From: Geosiphon pyriformis
Lineage: Eukaryota > Glomeromycota > Glomeromycetes > Archaeosporales > Geosiphonaceae
DNA: 64,000 nucleotides
NCBI GenBank assembly: GCA_016748015.1
Contig: JAAOMT010000283.1
Span: forward strand, 72,304 to 136,303
Direction of reading: 5' to 3'
Within the stretch, counting starts at the first letter, position 1; each line of letters starts with the position of its first letter. The notes under the pieces were generated by a model, which was given only the letters and a program-made list of their open reading frames with translations, was not told where the DNA came from and made no database searches. The position numbers were made by a program, and so were the translations under genes. This document shows positions 9,931 to 21,241 of the stretch, one piece after another.

Positions 9931-10355
9931 TCAATGAGTAGAATAGATGTACTAGTTAATATGGCAGAGGAAGAAATTGTTGGCCAAGGAAAAATTATCT
10001 CAACTGGTCAAGCTATTTCTATTCCACTATATAGCCAGTATATGCTAGCAATAGAAAGGAAAAAAAAAGAGCAAGAACAGATTTTTGAAGCTGAAGCAAA
10101 CCTTTGTGAATCAGGAAAAATTGGACTGATCAATCTTCACATATTAGCCAAAAGCTATAGCCACATAAAAATTTCCATCTACAACAATATTGGCAATGTC
10201 ATCAACATACCAGAAGGAACCATCATTGGATATTTAACCACAGAAATAAAAGACCAACTACCAAACCTCATTCCAGACTTTCCACAACTTTGTAGATATG
10301 TTGACATCACATCACAAACAATCTATGGACGAGATGAATGTTATTTACTCTAACC
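9931..10355 (+). pseudogene. E1 beta-rich spacer between dUTPase and RT
   Basis: 139 codons are open (9934-10353). The block INLHILAKS...ISIYNNIGNVINIPEGTIIGYL resembles the beta-rich segment just upstream of RT in many gypsy-like elements (pattern hydrophobic-N-...-I-KGT-IG-L). No catalytic motif is visible. It ends with a stop at 10351-10353 at a CAA/CAG position in the relatives (YLLQPEQ). Confidence 0.6.
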
Positions 10356-10362
10356 AGAACAA

Positions 10363-11640
10363 TTGAAACAAATGAACATAGGAAACTTAGATTCACTCCA
10401 ACATATGCAGCTCAAGATGTTGCTTAACAATTTCAAGGACATCTTTGCCAGTAAAAATGAGTTTGGCCGAACTGATATCATCCAGCATCAGATCAAACAA
10501 AGAGCATACAGAGTGCCGCCAGCCAGCCACGAGATCATTTATTAAGAGATAAACTGAATGCTGGACAATGGGCTAATTCAACCATCAATGAGCCCATGGT
10601 CATCATTAATAGTACTTGTCCATAAAAAGAATAGAAAAATCTGATTTTGTGTAAACTACAGAAAACTTAACAGTATAACTTGTGGAGACAGCTATCCAAC
10701 TCCATGAATACAAGAATTATTTGACACTTTTGGTGGGAACAAATGGTTTTCAACATTAGACTTAGACAGTGATTATTGGCAAATAGCCATGAATCCAGCT
10801 GACAAAGAAAAGACAGCATTTACCACCAAAAAAGGGAATTTTGAATTTGAAGTGATGCCATTCGGCTTAACTAATGCTCCAGCCACTTTCCAATGGCTAA
10901 TAGAAATTGTTTATACTGGCTTATTGTGGAAATCAGTAGTTATATATTTGGATAACACCAATGTATTCTTAAAAACATTTGATAATCATCTTTATCATCT
11001 TCAACAAGTGTTCGAAAGACTAAGAAGAGCAGGACTAAAGTTAAATGCAACAAAGTGCTTCTTTGGCAAGACAAAATTAAAATTCTTGGGACACATAGTT
11101 AGTAAAAATGGCATCAAAATGGATCCAAAGAAAATAGAGATAGTAAAAAACTTTCCAATACCAACCAATGTGACTGAATTGAAATCATTCTTGGGATTTG
11201 CAAGCTATTATTGATGCTTTATAAAAAACTTTTCAAAGATAGCTCAACTGCTCAATAATCTGCAAATCAAGAATACCAAATATGAATGGACAGAAAGTCA
11301 ACAAGAAGCTTTTGATATTCTGAAAAGAAAGCTCATTTAAGCTCTAGTACTGATCTATTCAGATCACAACAAACCATTCATCATTACCACTGATGCATCA
11401 GACCAAGCATTGGGAGCAGTATTATCTTAGAAGGGACCAGATGGCAGAGAACATCCAATAACTTATGCCAGCTGAGATCTAACACCAGCCAAAAAAAACT
11501 ATAGAACACCAGAACTAGAACATTTGGCAATCTATTGGGCAGTTATGAAGTGAAATGAATACTTGAGCCAAAAGTTTAATATATACACAGATCATAAAAG
11601 ATTAACATCACTTCAAAAGCAAGAATGCGATGATAGCTGC
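10363..11640 (+). pseudogene. E1 reverse transcriptase and RNase H
   Basis: RT blocks in order: RAYRVPPASHE (10500), GLIQPSMSPWSS (10570), a FCVNYRKLN block (10640), STLDLDS.YWQ (10755), MPFGLTNAPATFQ (10855), VVIYLDNTNVF near 10940 (catalytic YLDD changed to YLDN by G-to-A) and LKFLGHIVSKNGIK (11085). An 8-codon in-frame deletion before RAYR is seen when compared with E4. RNase H has TTDASDQALGAVLS (11385), ELEHLAIYWAV (11512) and YTDHKRL (11583), keeping D, E and D. Stops are frequent, each explained by C-to-T or G-to-A. Confidence 0.9.
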
Positions 11641-11814
11641 CAATCCAGATAGAAAATGGCACTCTCATGATATACTTATACTATACACTATAAGAAAGGA
11701 AAAGACAACAAAAATGTTGACAGTTTGTTGCAGATAAAACAAATCTAAAAAAAACATTTCAAATCCAAAAATATAACAAAACCAGAACAATATCAATGAA
11801 AAATACAACAGAAG

Positions 11815-13187
11815 ATGAACATACAAAAATATCAACAAATTCAACATTATATAACCACTCAACAGTTTAAAGAGAATTTATCTCAAATAAATATCAAACA
11901 ACAATCAAAATATTTTATCACTTACCAAAATATACTTTATCGGAAAAATAAAAGGAATCCAGATCAACCAACCAGAGTAATTACAGAGCCAGAAAAGAGA
12001 CAATATTATTCAACATGTACTCAAATCCAACAACAGGACATTTTCACAAAGAAGCAACCATAGAAAGAACCAGAAAGAGATACTATTGGCCATCAATGTA
12101 TCCAAACATCATTCAATATGTTCAAAATTGTGATGCTTGTCAGCAAAGAGGAGGAACAAGACCCAGTAAACCATTAAGACTAATCAAGGTGAGACAACTA
12201 TTTGACCATATTGGAATTGATTTAGTCGGATCATTAACAATCAACAGCAGAGGAAACAGATACATAGCAGTAGCTATGAACTATCTCAGTAAATGACCAG
12301 AGGCAAAAGCAATTCAAAGAGCAGATGCAGAATCCATTGCCAAATTTGTTTATCAGAATTTGATATGTCGACATAGATATCCAAAAAAATTATTATCAGA
12401 TCAAGGAACTCACTTTGTGAACAAAACACTAGTAGAATTGAGCCAAAGATTCGGAATTAAGAGACCACTATCATCACCATACCATCCATAAACCAATGGA
12501 TTAGTTAAAAGATTCAACAAAACATTGTGTGAAGCAATAGCTAAGCTCAGCCAAAAAAACCAGAACAATTGGGATTTGTTTATACTATTAGTACTATTTG
12601 CTTATTGGACAATAAAACAAGATACAACACAAGCAACACCATTTGAATTAGTGTATGGGAAAACAGCAACATTACCAGTAGAAAGAGAAATTAATACATA
12701 TCCAGCTGAACCAATAACAGAAGAGAATTTTCAAGAAACATTGCTGAGAAGAACATATGACTTAATGGAAACATTGGAAAACAAACAAAGAAGAGCAGCT
12801 AATAATATTCAAAAGTCACAAGAAAAACAGAAAAAAAGACACAATAGTCAACTACCAGACAAACCAGTTGAATTCAAGATTGGAAACAAAGTACTCTTAT
12901 ATCATACCAAAGTGGAAAAATAATAGAATAGAAAATTCGACCCCAAATGGGATGGACCATTTCACATAGAAGAAATTCTAGGAAATAGAGCTTACAAGTT
13001 AAGACTGGACAACAAAATCTTAACCAAAGCAGCACATGGAGATCAACTAAAACCATACCACAACACTACACCACCATCCACCAATAATATTCCACAATTA
13101 GAAGTACAGGGAATACTAGTCCAACCAGATGAGATTCCATAAGATCTGAAACTAATCATTATTATTGACAACAACACATTAAATTGA
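11815..13187 (+). pseudogene. E1 integrase
   Basis: The zinc domain has lost its first His (MYSNPTTGHFHK; H to Y) but keeps the second and NCDAC. A one-base deletion near 12000 shifts the frame. The core has IGIDLVGSL (12212), LSDQGTHF (12397) and LVKRFNKTL (12505), where catalytic Glu is Lys. A GPY/F-like segment KFDPKWDGPFHIEEIL follows (12935). No chromodomain is visible. The pol frame ends at an AAT TGA (13185-13187) that is shared by E2, E3 and E4, so this is probably the natural stop. Confidence 0.85.
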
Positions 13188-13221
13188 TCCATTAAAAAGA
13201 ATATATAAAGACATGATAAAC

Positions 13222-13872
13222 ATGACAGAAAATATCAGAAAAATAAAAATTACAGACAACATTCACTCACTAGCACAACAACTTTTTTAATTGATCCAAC
13301 ACCAAAAAATGAAGATTACAATCAATCAACAAACCATTTGATATCAAGATACCAGAAAGATATTACAACACAGAAGACAAAAAAAACCAGAAAATACCAT
13401 CGACAAAATTATTACAAAAGTAAAATTGGCAATAAAAAAATTGACAAAAGAGTCAATATATCAGGAGTTAACTAAGAAAACTTGGAATTGGTGGACACAA
13501 CAATTTCCAAGAAACTATTGTTATTTTTACTTGGGACAACACGTAAATATCCAGAATTTATATACAGATAAAACAAAGCAGTTATTCAACACAACAATAC
13601 TACAACAACTAGAACATTTTGTGGGAAAAAATAACTTATCTACACAAGCTTGAGCTATATACTGAATACACACAGCATTTCAGGATCGACCAGAAATCTT
13701 ACTCAACAAAGCAATGGATACGATTATCAGTAATCAATTGAGAAAGATCACCAATGCTCAATTTGAAGAATTACAAACTCAAATAACACAAGTAATTATC
13801 GAAAACAAAATCCAGGAGATACTTCAAGAGGGGGAATTAAAAGAGTTGGATTTCAACAGAGCTCAATATTAA
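13222..13872 (+). pseudogene. E1 conserved 3' ORF of unknown function (ORF3)
   Basis: A separate frame follows pol. From the position of the ATG used in E2 and E3 (here ATA, 13243) it is 209 codons, with an in-frame ATG at 13222. It opens with a helical IKITDNIHSLAQQL block, then KITINQQTI, a Lys/Asn-rich middle with YCYFYLGQHVNIQNLYTDKTKQLFN (parts at 13516-13590), and ends FNRAQY-stop directly before the AAAAAGAGGGAATAA tract. It is hydrophilic with no membrane span, so it is not env-like. Start, length and C-terminus recur in E2 and E4, the N-terminus in E3, and diverged in EB. Four or five in-frame stops, all C-to-T type. Confidence 0.75.
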
Positions 13873-13885
13873 AAAGAGGGAATAA
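13871..13885 (+). other. E1 polypurine tract
   Basis: AAAAAGAGGGAATAA lies immediately before the 3' LTR, where plus-strand synthesis starts in LTR elements. It overlaps the stop of the 3' ORF. E4 has AAAAAAGAGGAGATAA in the same place. Confidence 0.75.
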
Positions 13886-14755
13886 TGTTACTTATAAAAA
13901 TATAGAAAATATAGTAGCATGATTATTAGCCAATCAAAAGTAGACATAGTAAAATGTGGAATTCCAGGATTCCTTTCAGGAATTACAGGATTCTAGGAAT
14001 TACAGGATTCTCACACAAGGAATTGCAAAATTCCAGAATTCTAGGATTCTTCTTAAAGGAATTGCAGGATTCCAGAAATTTCAGGATTTCTGTCATGAAA
14101 AATTGAGGAATTGAGGAATCTTAATTATGTATATATAGCAGTAGTATTAGAAGCTAAAAAGACAGACCTCTTAGTTTAGATTTGATTTAAGCAACCTTTC
14201 AGTTTCCAATTATTAAATAAATAATTCTTTCATATCTCAATCTACTCTCCACTATCAACACTTCATGTTGATAGTAATTGATACTTAACCACGCTAGAAT
14301 AATAGCTCTTGATCATGGCTATTGACAGGATACTAATTTACCAAATTGCCTTGGCTTATTTTCGTTATTGTTATTTTCTTTATTTTATTTTTTTCTTTCT
14401 TTGATTTTGTTGTGCACACTAATTGATTGAGAATTAAAAGCGCTGAGTTATTGATGTCACAGATAGCCTGGTAAAAGACCCAGAAATAAGGGTAGATTTA
14501 TATAAATTATTGGTTAGCTTATCAGAGACACAACTGCCAGAATAAATCCAGCCACCAAGCTAAAAAAGAAATTGGGAAAACAACTGACAACAAACGACAA
14601 ATTGCCACACTATTGAATTTCTGTTCATTATACAAAGAACTCCATCAAAACCTTCAGATACAACCCTTTCAGAACATCATCAATGGAAATAGCTTTTGAG
14701 CACCAAGTTATGAGTTTGTTATTTGACTTGAGATCCCAAATAATTACTTATAACA
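13886..14755 (+). repeat. E1 3' LTR (U3 type A1)
   Basis: It matches the 5' LTR with one extra U3 repeat. The hairpin at 14251-14275 has arms ACTATCAACA/TGTTGATAGT, but its loop is CTTCA, close to the reverse complement of the 5' loop TGAAA. It ends ACTTATAACA and is followed by CCAC. Confidence 0.95.
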
Positions 14756-14856
14756 CCACCTAATACAATATATCAAACTAAGTAGTCTAAACTAAGTGCT
14801 AATTATGTATTTTCTACATATAATTAGTTATTTAGACCAATCAAAAATACATTATG
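14756..14856 (-). other. 3' UTR of the ORF1-only LINE, proximal part
   Basis: From the ORF1 stop onward this matches 17595-17695, the sequence after the ORF2 stop of the other LINE. The core is 14775-14856 against 17612-17695. E1 separates this part from the distal tail at 4609-4647. Confidence 0.75.
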
Positions 14857-16972
14857 CTAAAGTCTTAAAAGAAAACTTACCTAAAGAAGACATTTTTTGA
14901 ACAATTTTAAACAATATAGTATTATTACTAACCAATTCAACCAGCTACTCAGCCATTTTAAAAGCATCAGTCTTTACAGCAGCAGATTCATGTTCTCAAA
15001 ACAACATCAAATTAGAAAACACTTTATTATCCAAACCAACTGTGTGTTTTGAATTACCAAACATATTAATATCTTTTATACAATACTCTTTTTTTAAAGA
15101 AACCACTTTTTTTTCCAACTTACCAACCATTTTACTAAAAGAACTCATATGCACCAAAATTTTATTAACTTTAAGACCAAGTTTACTGCTTGAAACCAAA
15201 TTTCCATTAATAAACTGTTCAAACAATTTGACCAAAAAACTAACTGGTTTAATAATAGATTTAACTAAAACAGAAAGCTTGACCAAATCAGACTTTAAAA
15301 AAGCCAACTGAGAGAACACCAAGAGATTGCCAATAATTATAAAAGGAGAAACAAAAGCTGCCAAAAAAGAAAACTCAAAAAAATTCAAGAAAGCAAAAGT
15401 TTTTACATAAGAAACACCACTCACAAAATGTGTTTTAAACACTTTAAGAGCTTTAAAAGAAGGAAGTGAAGAGATTTTGCAGTTCATAACCAAATAACCC
15501 ACTTTTTGACACTTAAAACAACATTGACAACCAGGAGTTTTTTACCAAATATGGCATTTTTTTAGAGTACCAGTCTTGACAACTGCAGAGTTTAAATTAA
15601 TTTGAGAACCAAATATAACCAGAGCAAACCAAAAACATTAACCAAAATTAGATAAATAAGGAATGAAACAAGTTCAGCCACCAACTTGGAAGATTATATC
15701 ACTGATTTTAAAGACAGTGCAGCCAGAAAAAAAATAAACCAACTTGGTCTTGAACCAATTACAAGACAAAATTGTTTTATTTTAATTAACAAGAAGAAAA
15801 ATCCAAACACTATCTTTGCCCATTAAAACCAACCAATGAGTAAGAGCAGATGCTGCAGCATTCAATCCTTTAAAGTAAACAATCACATATTGCCAAATAC
15901 CAGCAGACTTTAGTATAACATAAGAAACTTTACCAAAAACACCAAAAGCTGATTTAATATTAGCAGCTGACACATCTAAAGATATGTTATATAGTGTAAC
16001 AGCAACAGAAAAAGAACCAGACTTAGAAACTACCAAAAACTTGACAATTTTAAGAGTGGCTAGACAAACAAAGCTTGTAAACTCAACCAAAAATACAGCA
16101 TCCAAAGAACTTTAAGAAGCAAACTTTACATAAAAAAGCTTTATATTGTCCTTAAAAACAGATTTTACACCCAAGAAACCATGTATAGACTGAAAAACAG
16201 TTTTAATATAAGCCAATTTGATTTTGAAAGTAGCACCAGGCACCAAAGTAGAGGCCACCCACCCAGCAAATCTTTGACAACTAGTAATAGTTTTTCAAAC
16301 ATTACCAACAACAGCACCAAAAATCAAAGAAAGAGATAATTCAGTTTTCATTTGATCAGTCCAGTTCTTAAGAACAACCACAGGAGATAATTGTTTTGCT
16401 TCTAAAACTGACAATAATCTGTCAAAAAACACTATATTTGGTAACATAGCCAGTGGTTAATCTTGGCCCATCTTAAATAATATGCCAGATAATACTATGG
16501 AGATCTTACCTAAAATTTCATTGAGAACTACAAAGAGATTCAGTGTAACAATAGCAAAGGCAAGTAACTGTTCTCATTTTTTTGAATTTTTGGTTTTTTT
16601 GATCATTTTTTTTGAAAATATGGTGCTAACAGCACCAGATGTTAAAGCTAAAGAGGGGAAGATTAGCTTGTTTACTAGTCTATTATTAAAAACTTTTGGG
16701 CTCTTAGTTGAAATGAAGACAACACTAAGATTAATCCAAATGTGTCTCTTTAAGAGAATTTTGACTGGTGAAAAACCAGCCAAAGAAGAAAAAGTTGCTT
16801 TAATAGTCATCAAAGGCAGCTTTTCACAATTATTAGATAAAAAGAAGACCTTCAAAACATTCTGTCTGGTTGCTTCTACAACAAAGAGAGCTTTTTTGAT
16901 TGAAATCTTATTAGATATCTCAGAAAAGATATTAAATACAGCTTTTTTACTCTTTGCTCTGGTCATAGTCAT
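14852..16972 (-). pseudogene. LINE ORF1: RRM-like and zinc knuckle protein, 706 codons
   Basis: One minus-strand frame runs 706 codons from ATG (16972) to TAA (14852-14854) without any frameshift, broken only by about ten stops at Gln or Trp codons. The N-terminus is basic and Ser/Thr-rich (MTMTRAKSKKAVF). A first RRM-like fold is near residues 325-395 (ISLDVSAANIKSAFGVFG ... WQYVIVYF) and a second RRM-like segment follows. A knuckle CFKCQKVGYLVMNC lies near residues 486-498, where the His is Tyr (CAC/CAT to TAT). The C-terminal part is helical. This is the RNA-binding ORF1 product of non-LTR elements; from memory it resembles abundant Glomeromycotina LINE ORF1 proteins. Confidence 0.8.
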
Positions 16973-16999
16973 AAAATTAAGGAGACAAAGAGTTTTTTT

Positions 17000-17008
17000 A
17001 TTGTATAA
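17000..17008. repeat. 9-bp target site duplication, right copy
   Basis: ATTGTATAA, identical to 4599-4607. It lies next to the 5' end of the ORF1-only unit. Confidence 0.8.
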
Positions 17009-17552
17009 TAAGAAATTATATATTTATATTATGATAAAATTGAGATTTCAGATTTTTTTGTATAATAAATTTAAGTTTTTATAAGAAATTATTAAAACTA
17101 TATACTGTTTTATAAAAATTTTTATGCAGTTTAAATTAATTTTTATTATGTGTTTTATAATTATTATTATCTTATAAGTTTAATATTAGTGTTTATATAG
17201 CATTAAACAAAAATTATATGTTTAAAAATTAATACATAAAAACTTTTTTTATTTTTAAGAATTTTAAATTAATAATTAAAAAAGTTGTAAAATTTGGATA
17301 TGTTTCATTATAATAAAATTCGGATAATTTAATTTAAATATAAAATAATTAAGAAAAAAATAATTTAATATTTTAAGATAATTTTTTGTTTTTTATTGTT
17401 TGTAATTTTGTGTTTACTGTTAAATTACTAAAAATTATTAAGTTATTTGGTATTTATTTTAATATATATAAGTTATGTTTTTTTTATAAATATATAATAT
17501 TATCTTAATTAGCTTAAGTAACTAGTTATATATAAAAAGATATGATTTATAC
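17009..17552 (+). pseudogene. Continuation of the eroded plus-strand LINE ORF2
   Basis: This very AT-rich stretch has no open gene. Read on plus from the duplication it continues the frame of 3136-4608 (KRLY joined to NKK). It shows faint similarity to the ORF2 C-terminus, for example LYNKFKF near 17060, KQKLYV near 17205 and KVVKFGYVS near 17285. The rest is too eroded to read. It ends where the minus-strand LINE begins with its T run. Confidence 0.45.
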
Positions 17553-17594
17553 TTTTTTTTTATTACAAGTTTTTATGAGTAAAATCCAACTGCT

Positions 17595-17695
17595 ATCTAG
17601 TACATAGATCTAAACTAAGTGGTTCAAATTAAATGCAACTTATGTATTTATTACATATGACCAGCCATTCAGACCAAATAAAATTACACTATATG
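17595..17695 (-). other. 3' UTR of the ORF2 LINE
   Basis: This is homologous to 14756-14856. Conserved blocks are AAACTAAGTGGT, TTATGTATTTATTACATAT and AGACCAAATAAAA (plus strand). The tail continues to the T run at 17553. Confidence 0.75.
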
Positions 17696-19647
17696 TTTAT
17701 ATCAACAAATATAACACTACTTAAACCAGAAAAAAATAACATATTTTTTTTCTACCAAAGCTAATAGTGAAAGATTTTACAATACCAAGCATATAAATCA
17801 CTCTATCTAATAACATAGACACTATACTGTGAAACAAACCCAAAATCAAATTATTATCTTTAACCAAATTAGTCTTTTCTATATCTATTCTGTATTTGGA
17901 CTGAATAAATTATATCTTAATGTAATACAACTCTATCACAAACTTAATATACTTAACAAAAACTAAGCAGTTTTCTCTGTTTTATCAAAAACCAAAGCAG
18001 TCTTAGCATATTAATTTCTTAACACAAAATCTTTGCAAATTGCAATATACAAATCTATGTTCAAAGAACACATTAACAGCAAATATAGAATGACAAAAGT
18101 AAGTAAGCAAAAAAAACTAGTCAATAATACCTATTTTTTAGCAGTCTCAATTAAAGTGTTTTTATGAAAACTAATGTTATTAGGACAGATAAAAACATAG
18201 TCAGACAACATTATATTACCACACAGTAAACACAGCATTTTAGAATAACTCTTGTCATACAATCTTTTTTTAATTACTACTAACAACTGTCTATAAACCA
18301 CTTTTATTAAATACATATACAAATTAACTGAAATCTTACTAGTATATTCAGAAAGCATATACAAGTTAGGATGCCAGATCTTCATAGTAATAGTTTAATT
18401 TATTTTCTTAATCATAATACTTGAAATTATGTTATAACCAAAACCAGTCTCTCAATGAACACAACAAATTGACTGGTACAGATTATGAATAAAATAATAA
18501 GTATTACCAGATACAGCTGTATTCTTAGTCACCAAAAACTTTTCCTGAACTCTAATTAAAAAAAAAAGTGGTCTCATCAGTCAATACATTAGTCTTAATA
18601 TTGCCCAGAATCTCTAAATGTTTTTTAATCTTTATCTACTTAACCAAAATGTTTTTATTCTTAATAAGATTGGCTATATGTAATCTTTTTATCCAATATT
18701 GATTGTAAAAGTCAGATACAGCACATGAAGCCTCAGAAACACAAGTATTAATTGCAAATTGGCTGTCCAAATACAGAATCACAACACATAAAGATGAAAC
18801 ACACTCCAAAACCAAAACAACAGCTTGTAACTTAGCCAAAGTAAAAAACAAAAGTTTTTTTACCCACATCTGTAGCTAAAAAGTAAGCAACTGTATCACA
18901 TATTATCTTAGCAGAACCAGTATTTTTTAAGAATTCATTTATATAAACCTTAATGCAATCTGACCAAACCTTCAGTAGACTACCATGTATTTTAAAGAAC
19001 TTCTTAGATTTCAAGATATTTAGCACAGATAATTCAGAAACAACAGCAGACTCAATCCTCAAAGAAATATATTTGCACATAAATTTGGATACTAATATAA
19101 ACCAGTAAGGAACAAAACCCCTTGAATTCAATTTTTTTTACCATTGAAACTTTTTCCAGTTTATTATTTTCTCTTTTTTGTTCACAAGTTTGTTATCAAA
19201 CATAACACTAAACTGCTTCAAAAAAAAACAGAATCATAAAATAAGAGTTGTTTTAAGATACTAGATCTTGAAAATCTATCAGATTTATAAAAAGCATTAA
19301 GCAAATTGTTTGCCAAAAATAATTTATTTTCCAAAAAAATTTTTACTACTCCAGCCAAAAAATTATTTACTGAACTGATGTACAACTTAACAGGAAACTG
19401 TAAAGAATTCAAAAAAAATCATCTAAGAATTTGCAAATCCAAAAACTTATGTTCAAATAAATGCCTAAGAATACCATAGGCATTAGAAAAGAAAACCAAA
19501 GAAGCCAACTTCTCTTCAAATTGCACTTGCTTAAAAAGTTTCAAATCATATAAAAATAAATAATGTAAAATCTTATTGGAAAAGTTATATAATAAATTAG
19601 TCTTGGTCTTAAGATTCTTTTTGATTATTACATTTCACTTGTAACAT
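17689..19647 (-). pseudogene. LINE ORF2 C-terminal part: RNase H and zinc motif
   Basis: Read from 19647 downward: SNAYGILRHLFEHKFLDLQI (19500), PVKLYISSVNNFLAGVVKIF (19380), RGFVPYWF (19120), the degenerate RNase H start KVYINEFLKNTGSA (18940; a YTDGS-like site eroded), LAKLQAVVLVLECV (18820) with LYLDSQFA (18770) holding an RNase H Asp, then HPNLYMLSEYTSKIS (18370) and MLCLLCGNIMLSDYVFIC (18240), a Cys-Cys-His-Cys motif with His changed to Tyr. A TAG at 17689-17691 is the probable end. The order and spacing match, from memory, the RT/RNase H proteins of arbuscular mycorrhizal fungi. Frameshifts and stops throughout. Confidence 0.8.
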
Positions 19648-20544
19648 TATTACAGATAATTATTTGGGGTCTTGAATCAAATAATAAATTCGTAATTTGG
19701 TGCTCAATAACTAATATGATTAATAATATTTAAAGGTTTTAATGATCTGAAGATTTTGATGATTTAAAGATTTTGGGTTGAAGTTTTTTATATAATAAAC
19801 AGAAATTCAGTTGTTGTTTTAATAGTTTTTTGGAATCATAATTCCATTAAATTTTTTTCTCAGCATAGTGGCCAGTAATCTGACAGAGATGCTCTTCTGA
19901 TAAGCTATCTTTAAATTCTTAAATTCTTAAATTCTCAAACTCTATACTTTTCCTTTGGAGTCTTTTACCAGACTATTCTTGACATTAATTATTTAGTGCT
20001 TAATTCTTTAATCAATTAGTAAACAACAAGAAATAACAAAAGAAAGAAAATAAAATAAAAGAAAATAAAGAAATAAGCCAAGACAATGAATGTTAGTATC
20101 TCATTAATAGCTGTGATCAAGAGTTATTGTTCTAGTGTAATTAAGTATTGGCTGCTATCAACATGAAATGTTAATAGTAAAAAGTAGATTGATATAGCAA
20201 ATAATTATTTATTGATATTTGTGAATAGAAAGGTTACTTAGATAAAAATCTAAACTAAAAGATCTGTTTTTTCTACTTTTAATGCTACTATTATATATAC
20301 ATAATTAAAATTCCTTAATTCCTTAATTTTTATGCCAAAAATCCTGAAATTCCTAGAATCCTACAATTTCTTTGAAAGAAATTTTGGAATTCTGGAATCT
20401 TGTAATTTTTTATATGAGAATTCTAAAATTTCTGGAATTTTGCAATTCCTCTGAGAAAAATCCTGGAATTCCACATTTACTATGTTTACTTCTGATTGGC
20501 TACTTTATATATTAATATACTTCCTATATATTCTATAAGTAACA
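19648..20544 (-). repeat. E2 3' LTR (U3 type A1)
   Basis: On the plus strand it runs from TATTACAGATAATTATTTGG to ATAAGTAACA (ends TGTTAC/GTAACA with one transition). It carries the type A1 GGAATTCC-like U3 array (20330-20480), a TATA box and the hairpin (about 20154-20177). Confidence 0.92.
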
Positions 20545-20557
20545 TTATTCTCTTTTT

Positions 20558-21187
20558 TTAATATTGAGCTCTGTCGAGATTTCTTAATTTTAATTCTCTG
20601 TCTTTAAGTATTTTTTGAACTTTTTTTTTGAGAATTACTTGTGTTATCTTGTTCTGTAATTCTTTAAATTGGGCATTGGTTATTTTTCTCATTTGGTTAA
20701 TGGAAATAGTGTCCATTAGTAGATTGAGTAAGATTTCTGGTCAGTCTTAAAATTCAATTTGTAATTAATATATAACTTGTGCTTGTGTGATTAGATTGTT
20801 CTTTTCCACAAATTGCTCAAGTTGTTATAATATTTCTGGATTAAATAATTGCTTTGTCTTATCTGTATATAAGTTTTGAATATTTAGATGTTGTTTCAAG
20901 TGGAAATAACAAAAGTTTTTTGAAAATTCTTGTATTTACTATTTCTAAGTTTCTTTGGTTAATTTTTAATATGAAATGATACTTGTTGGCTCTTCTATTG
21001 CCAATTTTATTTTTAAAATTATTTTGTTAACAATGTTTTTTGGTTTCCTCTGTACTTTGTATTAGGATATTTTTCTGGTATTTTTGTATCAAATGGTTTG
21101 TTAGTTGATAGTAATTTTCATATTTTATTGTTAAATTAATTGAAAGAGTTGTTGTGTTAATGAGTGAATCTTGTCAGTAATTTCCAT
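20558..21187 (-). pseudogene. E2 conserved 3' ORF (ORF3), 209 codons
   Basis: ATG at 21187 opens MEITDKIHSLTQQL and the frame ends with LDRAQY-stop at 20558-20560, beside the polypurine tract (seen as TTATTCTCTTTTTTT). The length of 630 nt equals that of E1 counted from its homologous start. A 54-nt gap separates it from the pol stop. Several stops interrupt it. No known domain and no membrane segment. Confidence 0.7.
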
Positions 21188-21241
21188 TTTCTAATATCTT
21201 TTATTGTGTCTACCATGTTTTTATATATTCTTTTTGGTCAA

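Larger units (their letters stand above)
4648..14755 (+). mobile_element. Gypsy element E1 (family A), complete with both LTRs
   Basis: The element is 10.1 kb with an 831-bp 5' LTR, an 870-bp 3' LTR, TGTTAC...GTAACA-type ends and CCAC at both flanks (4644-4647 and 14756-14759). Module order is gag, protease, Cys-rich module, dUTPase, spacer, reverse transcriptase, RNase H, integrase, 3' ORF. Integrase downstream of RT and a GPY/F-like end (DPKWDGPFHI) place it in Ty3/gypsy. It is dead: many stops, YLDN for YLDD in RT and K for the integrase catalytic E. The 3' LTR is longer because it has one extra repeat of about 39 bp in U3. Confidence 0.95.
4609..16999 (-). mobile_element. ORF1-only LINE unit (half-LINE), split by E1
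   Basis: The unit reads on the minus strand: 5' end at 16999, a 27-nt leader, ORF1 (16972-14852), a 3' UTR, AATAAA and a short A tail seen as the T run 4609-4617. A 9-bp duplication flanks it. Gypsy element E1 with its own CCAC duplication lies inside the 3' UTR, so the unit proper is about 2.28 kb. The 3' UTR (14775-14856 and the stretch up to 4630) matches the 3' UTR of the ORF2-bearing LINE (17612-17695 and to 17553), with mostly C/T or G/A differences. It therefore looks like a non-autonomous partner mobilised by the ORF2 LINE through a shared tail. Confidence 0.75.

Noticed and set aside
12924-13190. Chromodomain at the integrase C-terminus
   Set aside because: Only a GPY/F-like segment can be read; no aromatic-cage chromodomain pattern was found.
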